Shown here one piece after another: positions 55,827 to 63,875 of a DNA stretch of 64,000 bases. The stretch's first letter is position 1. Each line of letters starts with the position of its first letter. Both the position numbers and the translations under genes were made by a program. The notes under the pieces were generated by a model. It did not search any database. It was not told the origin of the DNA and saw only the letters and a program-made list of their open reading frames with translations. This stretch comes from Pancytospora philotis (Eukaryota > Microsporidia), in contig JALRLY010000275.1 of NCBI GenBank assembly GCA_023647555.1, positions 1 through 64,000 on the forward strand, given 5' to 3'.

Positions 55827-55986
55827 ACAAGCAAGTAAATTGATACGTCTGCTAGTGCAGCAACGCTTCTATTTTGTACAATTCTCGAACAGATGAAGAA
55901 TGTGATTGCCAGGAACAGCATACAACAATAGCAAAAGAATCAAGCAGATGATGAGTGAAAAGGGTTTTATTTGGTTGCGGCAGCCA

Positions 55987-57654
55987 TTACATCTTGTCCA
56001 GCGGCTCAATGCCAAGGACAGTCAGGCCGTTCCGTATAACGACGCGCGCCGCCTTGAAAAGCGCAAGGCGGGCGGAGGCGAGCGCGGGGTCGACGTCCTT
56101 CACGCGCAGCTTGGTGACCAAGTTGTTGGTGGACTTGACGAGGTCCATCAGGTATATGACGATGCGCGACGGCTCGAAGTCCTCGACGCACAGCTGCACG
56201 ATGTGCTCGTACCACAGCAGCTTGTACGCAAAGGCAGCGACCTCGGGCGTATTGATCAGCGCGAGGTCGGGCGCGGCGGTCGACACCTCGGTGTTGCGGT
56301 TCTCGATGCTGAGCAGCCGGCAGTGCGCGTACTGCAGATACGCGCCCGAGCCGGCCTCGCAGTTGGCCCGCTGCTCGATGTTGAAGGTGTAGCCCTTGAT
56401 CCGCTTCGCACCGAAGTCCGCGATTATGAGCGTGGACACGGCGAGGATGAGGGCGGTCCTGTCCTTGTCCTCGATGTCCTTGGCGTCGTCCAGCAGCTTC
56501 TGCTTGATGACATCGGCCGACGTCGCGATGATGTCCTCGAGGAAGTGCACCTGCCCGTTCCGCGTGGACATGCCCTTGATCATCCCGTAGTTAATGTGCC
56601 TAAAACGCGACTTGTCGTAGCCGAGCTGGCCGAGGCATGCGAACAGCTGCTCAAAGTGCTTGTTCTGCTCATCTCCCACTACGTAGTAAAGCAGGTCGGC
56701 CTCGTAGTTCTTCATCCGGTCCTCGGCCGCGAGGATGTCGCGCGTCATGTAGAGCGTCGTGCCGTCGGACTTCTGGATCAGCACCTTGCCGGCGCTCTTG
56801 CAGTCGATGACGTATGAGCCATCGGGGTCCTGCTTGCACTGCTCAGTTTCCTTGACAAAGTCACGGGCCTTGTCACTATACTTGCTCTCACCCGAGTAGA
56901 CATCGAATTTGATGTTCAGCTTGCTGTACAGCTCCTCGTACTTCTTGATCGAAAGCTCTCTGAACCGCCGCCACTGCGACAGGTACCGCTCGTCCTTCTC
57001 CTCCTCCATGAGCCGGAATATCTCGCGCGCCTTGGCATCGACGTCCTTATCGACCTTCGCGTCCGCGCTGATCTTGACGTAGATCTCGAACAGGTGGATG
57101 AGCGGGTCGACCTTCAGGCGCTCCTCGTTCCCGTACTTCTCGAAGCCCAGCAGTACTAGCCCGAACTGCTTGCCCCAGTCGCCGAGGTAGTTCATCGCGA
57201 CGGTGTCGAAGCCGTTCGCGCGCAGCAGCCGCACCACGAAGTTGCCGAGCACGGTGGTCCGGAAGTGCCCCACGTGGAAGATCTTGGCGATGTTCGGGCT
57301 CGAAAAGTCGACCACCGCGCGCCGGCCAGCGCCCACGCGCGACGAGCCGAAGTCATCACCCGCCGCCAGAATCGAGCTGACGGTGTCCTCGAAGAAGCGG
57401 CCCTTGTTGAGGTTGAAGCTGACCTGCGCGCCGCTGGCGGACACGTCGCAGATTATCGATATCTCGCGCAGCTTCTCGGCAAGCTCGGCGGCCTCGCGCT
57501 CGGGCTCGCTCGAGATGCTGTTCAGGAACATGCAGAAGTCCTTCCGGTTGGCGTCGCGCGCTTTCATCAGGAGCTTTGCGACCACTTCCGGCGCGAGGCC
57601 GGTCTTCGCCACGATCTCGGCCTCGACCTGGCTGATCACGTCCGAGAAGTGCAT
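55987..57654 (-). CDS. Arginyl-tRNA synthetase
   Basis: Class I synthetase, 555 aa. HIGH is HVGH at 127-130 in SSPNIAKIFHVGHFRTT. TGARRS-type eukaryotic features include YLGDWGKQFGLVL, TTLYMTRDILAAEDR (the DxxTLYxTRD block) and YGMIKGMSTRNGQVHFLEDI, where GMSTR takes the place of KMSKS, as is normal for this enzyme. The C-terminal DALR anticodon-binding domain ends in LTVLGIEPLDKM. ATG 57654 follows AAAATTTTAGCACCACCC. Active-site blocks appear intact. Confidence 0.97.
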   Translation of the reverse strand: MHFSDVISQVEAEIVAKTGLAPEVVAKLLMKARDANRKDFCMFLNSISSEPEREAAELAEKLREISIICDVSASGAQVSFNLNKGRFFEDTVSSILAAGDDFGSSRVGAGRRAVVDFSSPNIAKIFHVGHFRTTVLGNFVVRLLRANGFDTVAMNYLGDWGKQFGLVLLGFEKYGNEERLKVDPLIHLFEIYVKISADAKVDKDVDAKAREIFRLMEEEKDERYLSQWRRFRELSIKKYEELYSKLNIKFDVYSGESKYSDKARDFVKETEQCKQDPDGSYVIDCKSAGKVLIQKSDGTTLYMTRDILAAEDRMKNYEADLLYYVVGDEQNKHFEQLFACLGQLGYDKSRFRHINYGMIKGMSTRNGQVHFLEDIIATSADVIKQKLLDDAKDIEDKDRTALILAVSTLIIADFGAKRIKGYTFNIEQRANCEAGSGAYLQYAHCRLLSIENRNTEVSTAAPDLALINTPEVAAFAYKLLWYEHIVQLCVEDFEPSRIVIYLMDLVKSTNNLVTKLRVKDVDPALASARLALFKAARVVIRNGLTVLGIEPLDKM

Positions 57655-57672
57655 GGGTGGTGCTAAAATTTT
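57655..57672 (-). promoter_or_regulatory. AAATTT-CCC start signal of ArgRS
   Basis: Minus strand AAAATTTTAGCACCACCC abuts the ATG. Confidence 0.65.
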
Positions 57673-58017
57673 GAATTCGTGCGCCAGTGTGCGGCTCAAA
57701 TTTTTGTCCGGCGCTGAGCGCGTTCAGTAAATTTTTGCTACGGTTTGAAGTTCCATGACATGTTCTACTGAGCAGTGCGGCCGTTTCTCTGGAACAGTTG
57801 GTTAGAAGCAAGTCTGCTCATGTACAAGTGCCAAAATATTAATACTAGCTGCATTTATTCTACTTTTGTTGAGCACGCACTTTAACGACAGTCGCTTGAC
57901 AGGCGGAACCTTCTCACGCAGTATGCGTCGTTCGGCCACCAAGGCATCCGCGCGGCCCTGACTGCTCCGGCGCTGCTGACGTGTCGCCTGTATAAATACT
58001 CCCGCGCGCGCGGGGCC
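57673..58017. other. Spacer upstream of U6
   Basis: About 345 bp between the ArgRS start (minus) and U6 (plus). A second minus-strand AAATTT copy lies near 57700. The U6 TATA box is at its right end. No gene recognised. Confidence 0.45.
57991..57998 (+). promoter_or_regulatory. TATA box of U6 gene
   Basis: TATAAATA, 27 nt from its first base to the U6 5' end, the usual Pol III external-promoter spacing. The same octamer stands before the structured RNA locus at 61236. Confidence 0.75.
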
Positions 58018-58129
58018 GTGCTCGCACCGGTCATTCTTTTGGAACAACACTGAGAAGATTAGCATGGCCTCTGCGCAAGGACGGCATGTATAGTCTCGAG
58101 GAGTCGGCTGGGTGTAGATCTGGCCTTTT
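58018..58129 (+). ncRNA. SNR6: U6 spliceosomal snRNA
   Basis: Catalytic snRNA of the spliceosome. The 5' end GTGCTCGC equals the U6 start. GAGAAGATTAGCATGGCC (58052 on) equals the universal U6 core, followed by CTGCGCAAGGA of the internal stem-loop. The catalytic AGC triad is at 58061-58063. The ACAGAGA box that reads the 5' splice site is ACTGAGA here (58049-58055). The 3' part is longer and diverged, ending at TTTT (58126-58129). TATA upstream and a T-run at the end fit Pol III transcription. The exact 3' end is uncertain. Confidence 0.92.
58126..58129 (+). terminator. Pol III T-run terminator of U6
   Basis: TTTT on the plus strand, 109 nt after the U6 start; minimal length for Pol III termination. 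Confidence 0.55.
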
Positions 58130-58982
58130 ATCAGCAAGCTTTTTGTTCCGTAGTGCTCCGCAGGGCCATGTGGAGTTGCGCGGTCACAGATAACAGCGTA
58201 TAGTGTATTCTCTAGTGCATTGCATAGGACCGTTCTCTTTCGCGTCTGGCTGCAACTGCTCGTGGACACCTTTTCATTGGTGCGCAGCGGGCCTTGCGGC
58301 CGTACACCAAACAATAGGCCTGGGCAAAGTGCCGCGAGCCCGGGATGGATCAATGAACAGACGCTCGTGAGCAGTGCCAGCGATTCAAAGGACAGTGGGG
58401 GCAAACACATCTACCTGGCTACACAAGCCTCGAAGTACAGCGTGCATTTTCTCCATTAGATATTCCCGAATAGACTGTTACATTTACTACTTAAGCTGCA
58501 GATGAATTGTAATGCTATACCCTAGCAGGCTGCACGCACGCCTTTTGCGCGCTGCAGCGCATCGTTTTGCTTTCTGTGCCCTTTTTGTTTACCGGCATCC
58601 GCTAGCGTCAAAACCGCCGCTGACAAAATTTTGTCGGCAAATTTTGCGCGAAGACACTGCGCAGGTGTTTTGCGCACTAACGCACGTATTTATGAAGTCG
58701 TTGTTGGCCGGGAGATTCGACTGCCTGGCCATCCTGGCCCGCGGTTCGCATTGCCGCTTGGCGCCGCCGGCCGGCGGGCGACCAACAGCCGTTGCTGACT
58801 AAGACAGGATTGGTGTAAAATTTGCACATTTGGTTGCGAGAGCGCGGCGCGCGGCCGCAAGGGCCCGATCAAGCGCGCGTGCGTTCCCATTGGTCGGTCG
58901 GGCCGGCCCGATTGGGCAGCGTGCGCAGCAATTGGTTAGAAAATTAATAAATTTTTATATTTGCCATCGCGCTAGCCGCCCC
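58130..58982. other. Longest spacer of the window, upstream of the C2H2 factor gene
   Basis: 853 bp. Contents seen: the palindrome GACAAAATTTTGTC (58622-58635) followed at once by CAAATTTTGCG, a TAAAATTTGCAC near 58814, and three ATTGG/CCAAT boxes at about 58891, 58911 and 58930 close to the gene. GCCGCCCC directly precedes the ATG. The left half (58130-58600) shows nothing recognisable; reading frames there have no codon bias. Confidence 0.5.
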
Positions 58983-59843
58983 ATGGGATTGTACGAGCCG
59001 GATTATCTCAGCCGTTTTCTCGACGTGGTCGGCATGTGCGAGACATACCCGTACAGCGCCAGGCTTAAGAACACGGGCAAGTGGCTCACGCTCTACAAGA
59101 TCGACGCGATGATGTACATGGACATCGAGAGCATGCTCAGCGTGCTCGCCGAAATTTTTGACACGAGCATCTCCGGCGAGATCGTGGGCTACGTCAGGAA
59201 GATCCTCTTCATCGAGACGCTCGCCGTGCACATCAACGGCGAGGAGGTGCAGAAGGAGCTGATCTGCATCAACCTGATCGACAACAAGGCGCTGCTGAAG
59301 TTCCACAACTGGCTGTTCGACTACTTCGCGCACAAGAACGACGAGGAGCAGCTCTTCCAGAAGATCACGATGAACGGCATCGCGAAGCAGTTCAACGACT
59401 TCTACAGCGACGAGCAGCAGATGGAGCAGGCGGACGACGGCTACCGCCACTACGAGGACAGCCTGTGCCCGGGCGAGGAGGAGAACCCGTTCACGCTGGC
59501 GCATGCGCCCGCGTACGACCAGGCGCCCGCGCCGCAGAAGGGATACCCGCTGGCGTGCGCGAAGCCGCGCGGGAAGCACATGCCGCAGCGGCGCGAGCCG
59601 AGCTTCGAGCGCCCGTTCGTCTGCGAGTACTACGGCTGCCGGCGCGCGTTCAAGCGGCAGGAGCACCTGAAGCGTCACGTGAAGATGCACACCGGCGAGC
59701 GGCCGTTCAAGTGCCTGTTCCCGGGCTGCCAGAAGTCGTTCTCGCGCTCCGACAACCTGAACTCGCACTACAAGACACACAACATCGCCCGGAAAGGCGT
59801 CTACAAGACATACACAGCCGGCAAGACCCTGGAGGAGTATTGA
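58983..59843 (+). CDS. C2H2 zinc-finger transcription factor
   Basis: 286 aa, ATG 58983 after GCCGCCCC. Two adjacent C-terminal fingers: C-x4-C-x12-H-x3-H ([19 protein letters not shown]) and a second with [19 protein letters not shown]. The [10 protein letters not shown] and FSRSDNL recognition helices are those of fungal Msn2/4 and SteA-type factors, suggesting binding to CCCCT-like or related G-rich sites. The N-terminal 140 residues form a helical domain unknown to me, followed by a Pro/Tyr-rich linker. High codon bias. It is the only sequence-specific DNA-binding protein in the window. Confidence 0.85.
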   Translation: MGLYEPDYLSRFLDVVGMCETYPYSARLKNTGKWLTLYKIDAMMYMDIESMLSVLAEIFDTSISGEIVGYVRKILFIETLAVHINGEEVQKELICINLIDNKALLKFHNWLFDYFAHKNDEEQLFQKITMNGIAKQFNDFYSDEQQMEQADDGYRHYEDSLCPGEEENPFTLAHAPAYDQAPAPQKGYPLACAKPRGKHMPQRREPSFERPFVCEYYGCRRAFKRQEHLKRHVKMHTGERPFKCLFPGCQKSFSRSDNLNSHYKTHNIARKGVYKTYTAGKTLEEY

Positions 59844-60096
59844 AATAAATGTTTATACTGAGACGGTGTGTTTCTGCGCATGCGCTGCCATGCTGGTGTC
59901 TCTGTGCCTGCTTGCTCTGCTTTGTGCTGCGTGATAGGCTTGCGTGTCCGTCCGCTCGGGCTTGCGCCAATCACAAAGGCGCGCATAATGATTGGCTCAG
60001 CAGAGCAGGTATGTGATCAGTTGTGCCTAGAACCCCTTTTGCTGCGCTACGGCAGCCAGGCATGCTGGCGCCTAGAAAATATTGCGCAGAGCCCCC

Positions 60097-60294
60097 ATGG
60101 CTGGGCTTACGGTGTCGGAGCTGGCGCAGCTGACCAGAAACAGCACGAAGCTGAACCAGGAGATCGAGCAGATAAACGCGCTGCTGGACAGCTGCCAGGA
60201 CAGCATGGAGGGGATGGCGGACGTGTCGGAGAGGATCAAAGGCGTCTTCAAGCTATACCGGGAGCTTATTGCGGAGATCCCGAAGGCCGAGTAG
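60097..60294 (+). CDS. DAD2: Small coiled-coil protein, DASH Dad2-like
   Basis: 65 aa, ATG 60097 directly after GCCCCC. Nearly all helix: KLNQEIEQINALLDSCQDSM then ADVSERIKGVFKLYRELIAEI. The pattern (two short heptad blocks, then SERI..V...YRELI) resembles Dad2 of the DASH/Dam1 ring that couples kinetochores to microtubules. Dad4 or another small DASH subunit is possible. Presence of KNL1 in the same genome is consistent. Gene reality is supported by codon bias and the start signal; family is tentative. Confidence 0.5.
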   Translation: MAGLTVSELAQLTRNSTKLNQEIEQINALLDSCQDSMEGMADVSERIKGVFKLYRELIAEIPKAE

Positions 60295-60430
60295 CGCGGC
60301 GCGCCGGAGAACGCTCTGCGTCAGCGCGAGCAATGGCTTAAAGCATCCAGTGAGTAAATTATGGCAGGAGCCGCTTGTTTTATTGCATGCTGGGCTTGCC
60401 GCGTATGCTGTGCGTTTGTTTTGACCCCGG

Positions 60431-60961
60431 ATGCGTCGCGGGCAGGTCGAGAGGGCGATTGACGATGCATCGGGCGCGGGCTATGACCGGCACCGGGCGC
60501 GTTTCGCGCTCCCCTTCGCAGTGCAGTGCATGCGCTGCCATGCGTTCGTGGCGAAGTACACGCGCTTCAACGCCTACAAAGAGACCCTGAAGCACCGCAC
60601 GTACTGCGGCGCTGAAGTCTACCGGTTCATCATCAAGTGCACGGGCTGCAGGCGGATATTCACGCTGCTCACCGACCCTGAACACGGCACGTACAGCGCC
60701 GAGGCGTCGTGCTTTAGGGTATCCAGCGCGGATGCAAGGGCGAGCAATGAACGGTCGGAAGAGGCCGGCAACCCAGCCACCGATACAGATCTGCAAAAGC
60801 TCATGCGGCAGGCCGAGCTGCTCCGCACGGCAGATCTGAGTCTGGCGAAAGAGGCCGTAGTGCGCGGAAAGAGTGTGCAGGAGTGCCGGCGTGCCCGCCT
60901 CCTAGCGCTTCTGGCTAAAACTAGCGGCAGCCCTTTGGCAAAAGAGGGTAATGGCCCATAG
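60431..60961 (+). CDS. YJU2: CWC16/Yju2-family splicing factor
   Basis: Step-one spliceosome factor of the CCDC94/CCDC130 family, 176 aa. LPFAVQCMRCHAFVAKYTRFNA then VYRFIIKCTGCRRIFTLLTDPEHGTY match PFNxxCxxCxxxIxxGxRxNA and YRFxxKCxxCxxxIxxxTDPxNxxY. Two CxxC pairs form the zinc site. The tail is helical with two Leu/Arg-rich segments. Shorter than Yju2 (278 aa). ATG 60431 follows GACCCCGG. Adds to U6, Sm proteins and LUC7 as evidence of active splicing. Confidence 0.85.
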   Translation: MRRGQVERAIDDASGAGYDRHRARFALPFAVQCMRCHAFVAKYTRFNAYKETLKHRTYCGAEVYRFIIKCTGCRRIFTLLTDPEHGTYSAEASCFRVSSADARASNERSEEAGNPATDTDLQKLMRQAELLRTADLSLAKEAVVRGKSVQECRRARLLALLAKTSGSPLAKEGNGP

Positions 60962-61235
60962 CACGCTATGGTACTATGCCATCTACATAGTGATCGCCAT
61001 GCTAGACTGAACAAGAGCAGTGACTCTCCAAGCTATCACTGCGGTGCCTATTGCCTTAAGATCTGCTGTCTCGTAGTAGCGGTGCTGACTGAAACTAGAG
61101 CGCATTACTCGCGTACTATACGAACACAGATAAATAAATACGCTTGCCCTTTTAGTTTTGTGCTATATACACGCCTGTGTTTCATTTCCGCCCTATAGTA
61201 TGCACGGGCGGCTGAAACGCGAGTCCCGGAAAAAC
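60962..61235. other. Spacer upstream of structured RNA locus
   Basis: About 275 bp, AT-rich, downstream of the CWC16 gene, with AATAAATA near 61133 that could end its transcript. No gene recognised. Confidence 0.45.
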
Positions 61236-61243
61236 TATAAATA
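61236..61243 (+). promoter_or_regulatory. TATA box before structured RNA locus
   Basis: TATAAATA, the same octamer as at U6, 27 nt before 61263. Confidence 0.5.
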
Positions 61244-61249
61244 TTGGTG

Positions 61250-61262
61250 AAAAATTTACCCC
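61250..61262 (+). promoter_or_regulatory. AAATTT-CCC signal before structured RNA locus
   Basis: AAAAATTTACCCC. Its first 12 nt are identical to the SerRS start signal, but no ORF follows it. Confidence 0.55.
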
Positions 61263-61954
61263 TGTTGGGCTGGACGCCCGCGCGGCACCAGCGCGGGAAA
61301 CGCCGGGCATCAGCAGGGGCGCCATTGCTGGCCCGAAGGGGCATATTGCCCGGCGGGTCTTGTCCATCGGCGAGGCCATGTTGGGCCCAACATGTGTGTG
61401 TTGTCCTGTCGCGTAGACAGGGCAGGATGGTTGTAGCGGATTCCGAGAACGTTGTTCGGCGGATGGTTGCCAGGCTAGGCTGGCAAGCTAAGAAGAAAGG
61501 AGAGTCGAGTGTTGTTACGACGGAACTGTTTAGGGTAACGGTTGGTTGAGGATTGTCTTGTAGTACAGAGTGGCCCGACGAAAGGAAAGGATCGACAAGG
61601 ATGAAGATAGTGCCAAAGGAAGGCTGAGAGAGGTGTAGCCGGCTCGAGAGGACCATCAAAGGTGGATGGTCAGCCAGAGGGGCAGAGCGGTACACGGGAT
61701 ACGGACCACAAAGGGTGTGGCGTATGGAGAGTCGGGCAGTACGGAGGAAACAGGACATGGGTGTTGCGCATCGCGCAAGGGATAGGTTATAGTTAGATAA
61801 CTGGGCAGAAATGCGTAGGCATCGTAAGATGCGGTAGTACCATCGCTTGGTAGGTGGTATGGGCGTGCGGTGAGGAGTCGTTCACGGTGCGGATCCGCAC
61901 CAAAAGAGCAGTAGTGGACAATAACGAGTTGAGGGTTAAGGATAAAGGATAAAG

Positions 61955-62020
61955 ATAGGTTAAAGGTGTCGAGTGTGTCAGTTGAGAAGATTGAAGAGTG
62001 AAGATTGAAGAGAAGTTATT
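61955..62020 (+). repeat. Purine-rich short direct repeats
   Basis: Within the RNA locus: GGATAAA twice in tandem near 61940-61956, and AGATTGAAGAG twice near 61988-62012, separated by TGA. They interrupt the hairpin-rich part and may be a single-stranded linker. Confidence 0.5.
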
Positions 62021-62171
62021 GGTCCGAGGATGAGTGGGTATGAGATGGTCGAGAGCTGCAAGGTGAGCTGCTTAGGCCTGAGTGGCCTTGAATGTGTATG
62101 AGTTTGCCCCATAGCGGGGGAGTTAGATGCGTGTTCCTGGTTTAGTAAATGCCCATGTTGAGTCAAAGGTC

Positions 62172-62177
62172 TTTTTT
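62172..62177 (+). terminator. T6 run, possible Pol III terminator
   Basis: TTTTTT followed by a further T-rich stretch to 62200, at the end of the structured region and before the 3' end of the opposing gene. Confidence 0.45.
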
Positions 62178-62306
62178 GTTATTTTATTTATTCTTTTGGA
62201 GAGCATGTGCAATCAAATGCCTATCTAGCATACAGAGCCCTCGCTCTGTGCTGGAGTATGAGATATGCTGTAAAATAGCAACGTAACTAACCAAACTGTA
62301 ACAAAT

Positions 62307-63875
62307 TTACTCGGAAGCGCTTGTAGATAGATTATTATTTGGATCCGCTGCTAGAGCAAGTCGTTGCAGCAGCTTCCGCTTGAGGATCGGGATAGCCGTG
62401 GCTGCAGCCGGGTCGCTGCACTGTACGACACGTGTGAGGCACTTAGCGAGCAGGAGATCATTGGCGCAGCTGGACTCAACGACCGCGCTCACGATTTCGC
62501 CCAAATACCAGTCTGCGTGCTCGGATTCTATGAGAAAGGCTAATGCTTCGGAGTCTGCTTCCTGCACCGTATGCATCAGTGCCACAAAGCGGTTGGAGGC
62601 ATCGCTCGCAAACTTGTCCTCCACGAATGCGGCATAGCGCGCGAAGTGCTTCACAAAGAATACTGCGAGCGCTCTGTCATATAAGATTCCCTGCACCGAG
62701 TGGGCGACTATGAAGGCGCAGAGATCGTGTAGCCGGCCTTCGTTGCGCAGTTTATGCGCGTACTTGCTGAGAATGTGGTCGTGTGCGATCCCGTTCCGCT
62801 CGGCAAAGTTGATGAACAGCTCGACATTGAGGCTGTTGAGCGGCGCCGAGCTGACAAGAATGTTGAAGTGGTACGCACAGCTGCGCGAGAATGCGAGGAA
62901 GTCGAGCCCCACGTGGTGGTCCATTTCTGCGACCTCTTCATATAGGAGCTCGAAGAGCGTCTCGTACTCCCTCAGTTCAGCCGCGTGCCCCAGCGCGAGC
63001 ATCGTCACGAGGCGCAGCCAGCCCCGCGCCTTCGCCAGCAGCTCGTCAAAGCGGCCCTGCAGGGCGTTCAGATACAGGTTCGTAGAGCGCAAAGGCTTCC
63101 TGTACGCCAGGTCGTAGCAGCACTCCTCAATCTGGTTCGGAAAGTTTTTGCACCGGCCGCTGAGCACTGTGTAGAGCGCGCTTTCTATCTCGTGCTTGGC
63201 ACGCCACGCCTCCAGCCGGCTGTCGACGCCTGCGCCTGTTTGCTGTGCAGAGAACAGCGTGCCACGCGCAACGCCGTAGTAGCCAGCGTCCGCGAGAATG
63301 GCGAGCAGCTCTTCGATTGCAGGCAGCAGGGTCGGCCGGATGCGCGCGAGCTCGCCGAAGTTCCCGCGCCTTGCATGCCCAGTGAAGTCATCTTCTCTCA
63401 GCTTGAAGTTGACGTTCAGGAACTCGCTCATCTTTTCGTGCAGGCTCAGCTCATCGAAGTAGTGGAGCTCGAGCAGATGCACGTATACGTGGTAGTTGAC
63501 AGCGGTTGCCTTGTAGACAGGCTTGTCCTTGATGAGCAGGCGCAGAAGCGCATGCCTCAGCTCTTCGATGAAGACCCTCCTTCGCGCCGCATAAGGCACG
63601 AACGCCTCATCACTCCTTCGGCTGAATGCGTTTCCCAGTGCTGTAGTTTCGAACATCCCACCTCTAATCGAGCCTAGATCGGTGTTTGCTGCGCTGCCAG
63701 GCTCTCTCTGTGCATTGCAGACACGTACAAAGTTTTGGAGCGCAGCGGCCGCCGGCTCCGCGCAGGACGCCCCGAGATACTCCTTGACGATGCGGATGGT
63801 CTCTACGTAGAACTCGATGTCGTCGATCTTGGCCGGTGCTTTCGTTAGTCGCAGTTTGACGTCCACGAGGTCCAT
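62307..63875 (-). CDS. Unknown 522-aa helical protein
   Basis: Start at ATG 63875, preceded by AAATTTGCCCACAGGGCGCCTC. Almost entirely helical, no signal peptide or membrane segment, suggesting an alpha-solenoid. Blocks that look conserved: VFIEELRHALLRLLIKDKPVYKAT, CCYDLAYRKPLRSTNLYLNALQG, and GWLRLVTMLALGHAAELREYE. This could be a nucleoporin (Nup84/Nup85-like ACE1 protein) or a tethering subunit; I cannot decide. Mixed codon bias, weaker than in the aaRS genes. The remaining 125 bp to the window end is its upstream region. Confidence 0.8.
   Translation of the reverse strand: MDLVDVKLRLTKAPAKIDDIEFYVETIRIVKEYLGASCAEPAAAALQNFVRVCNAQREPGSAANTDLGSIRGGMFETTALGNAFSRRSDEAFVPYAARRRVFIEELRHALLRLLIKDKPVYKATAVNYHVYVHLLELHYFDELSLHEKMSEFLNVNFKLREDDFTGHARRGNFGELARIRPTLLPAIEELLAILADAGYYGVARGTLFSAQQTGAGVDSRLEAWRAKHEIESALYTVLSGRCKNFPNQIEECCYDLAYRKPLRSTNLYLNALQGRFDELLAKARGWLRLVTMLALGHAAELREYETLFELLYEEVAEMDHHVGLDFLAFSRSCAYHFNILVSSAPLNSLNVELFINFAERNGIAHDHILSKYAHKLRNEGRLHDLCAFIVAHSVQGILYDRALAVFFVKHFARYAAFVEDKFASDASNRFVALMHTVQEADSEALAFLIESEHADWYLGEIVSAVVESSCANDLLLAKCLTRVVQCSDPAAATAIPILKRKLLQRLALAADPNNNLSTSASE

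Larger units (their letters stand above)
61263..62177 (+). ncRNA. Candidate long structured non-coding RNA, unknown class
   Basis: About 915 nt without a credible ORF. Perfect or near-perfect hairpins follow one another: 61277-61297 (7 bp), 61301-61355 (9 bp closing two inner hairpins, one GCCC-GAAG-GGGC), 61377-61394 (18-nt palindrome), 61405-61421 (6 bp), 61467-61486 (7 bp), 61651-61671 (7 bp), 61699-61725 (5+5 bp), 61764-61778 (6 bp, 3-nt loop), 61786-61801, 61819-61832 (GCATC-GTAA-GATGC, a GNRA loop), 61838-61859, 61886-61901 (6 bp), 62074-62088. The plus strand is G-rich and C-poor, unlike nearby genes. TATA and AAATTT-CCC signals precede it and T6 closes it. It does not match rRNA, U1-U6 or 7SL motifs I know. 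Ends are estimates. Confidence 0.6.

Noticed and set aside
57802..58410. 202-codon minus-strand ORF overlapping U6
   Set aside because: Cysteine/arginine-rich random composition, overlaps a clear U6 gene, no start signal.
61263..61360. RNase P/MRP reading of GGGAAACGCC as conserved region I
   Set aside because: The P3-type domain that should precede it is missing and no convincing conserved region V was found; kept only as one option for the unknown RNA.
61105..61758. 217-codon minus-strand ORF across the structured RNA locus
   Set aside because: No codon bias or domain; hairpins and G-rich plus strand explain the open frame better.
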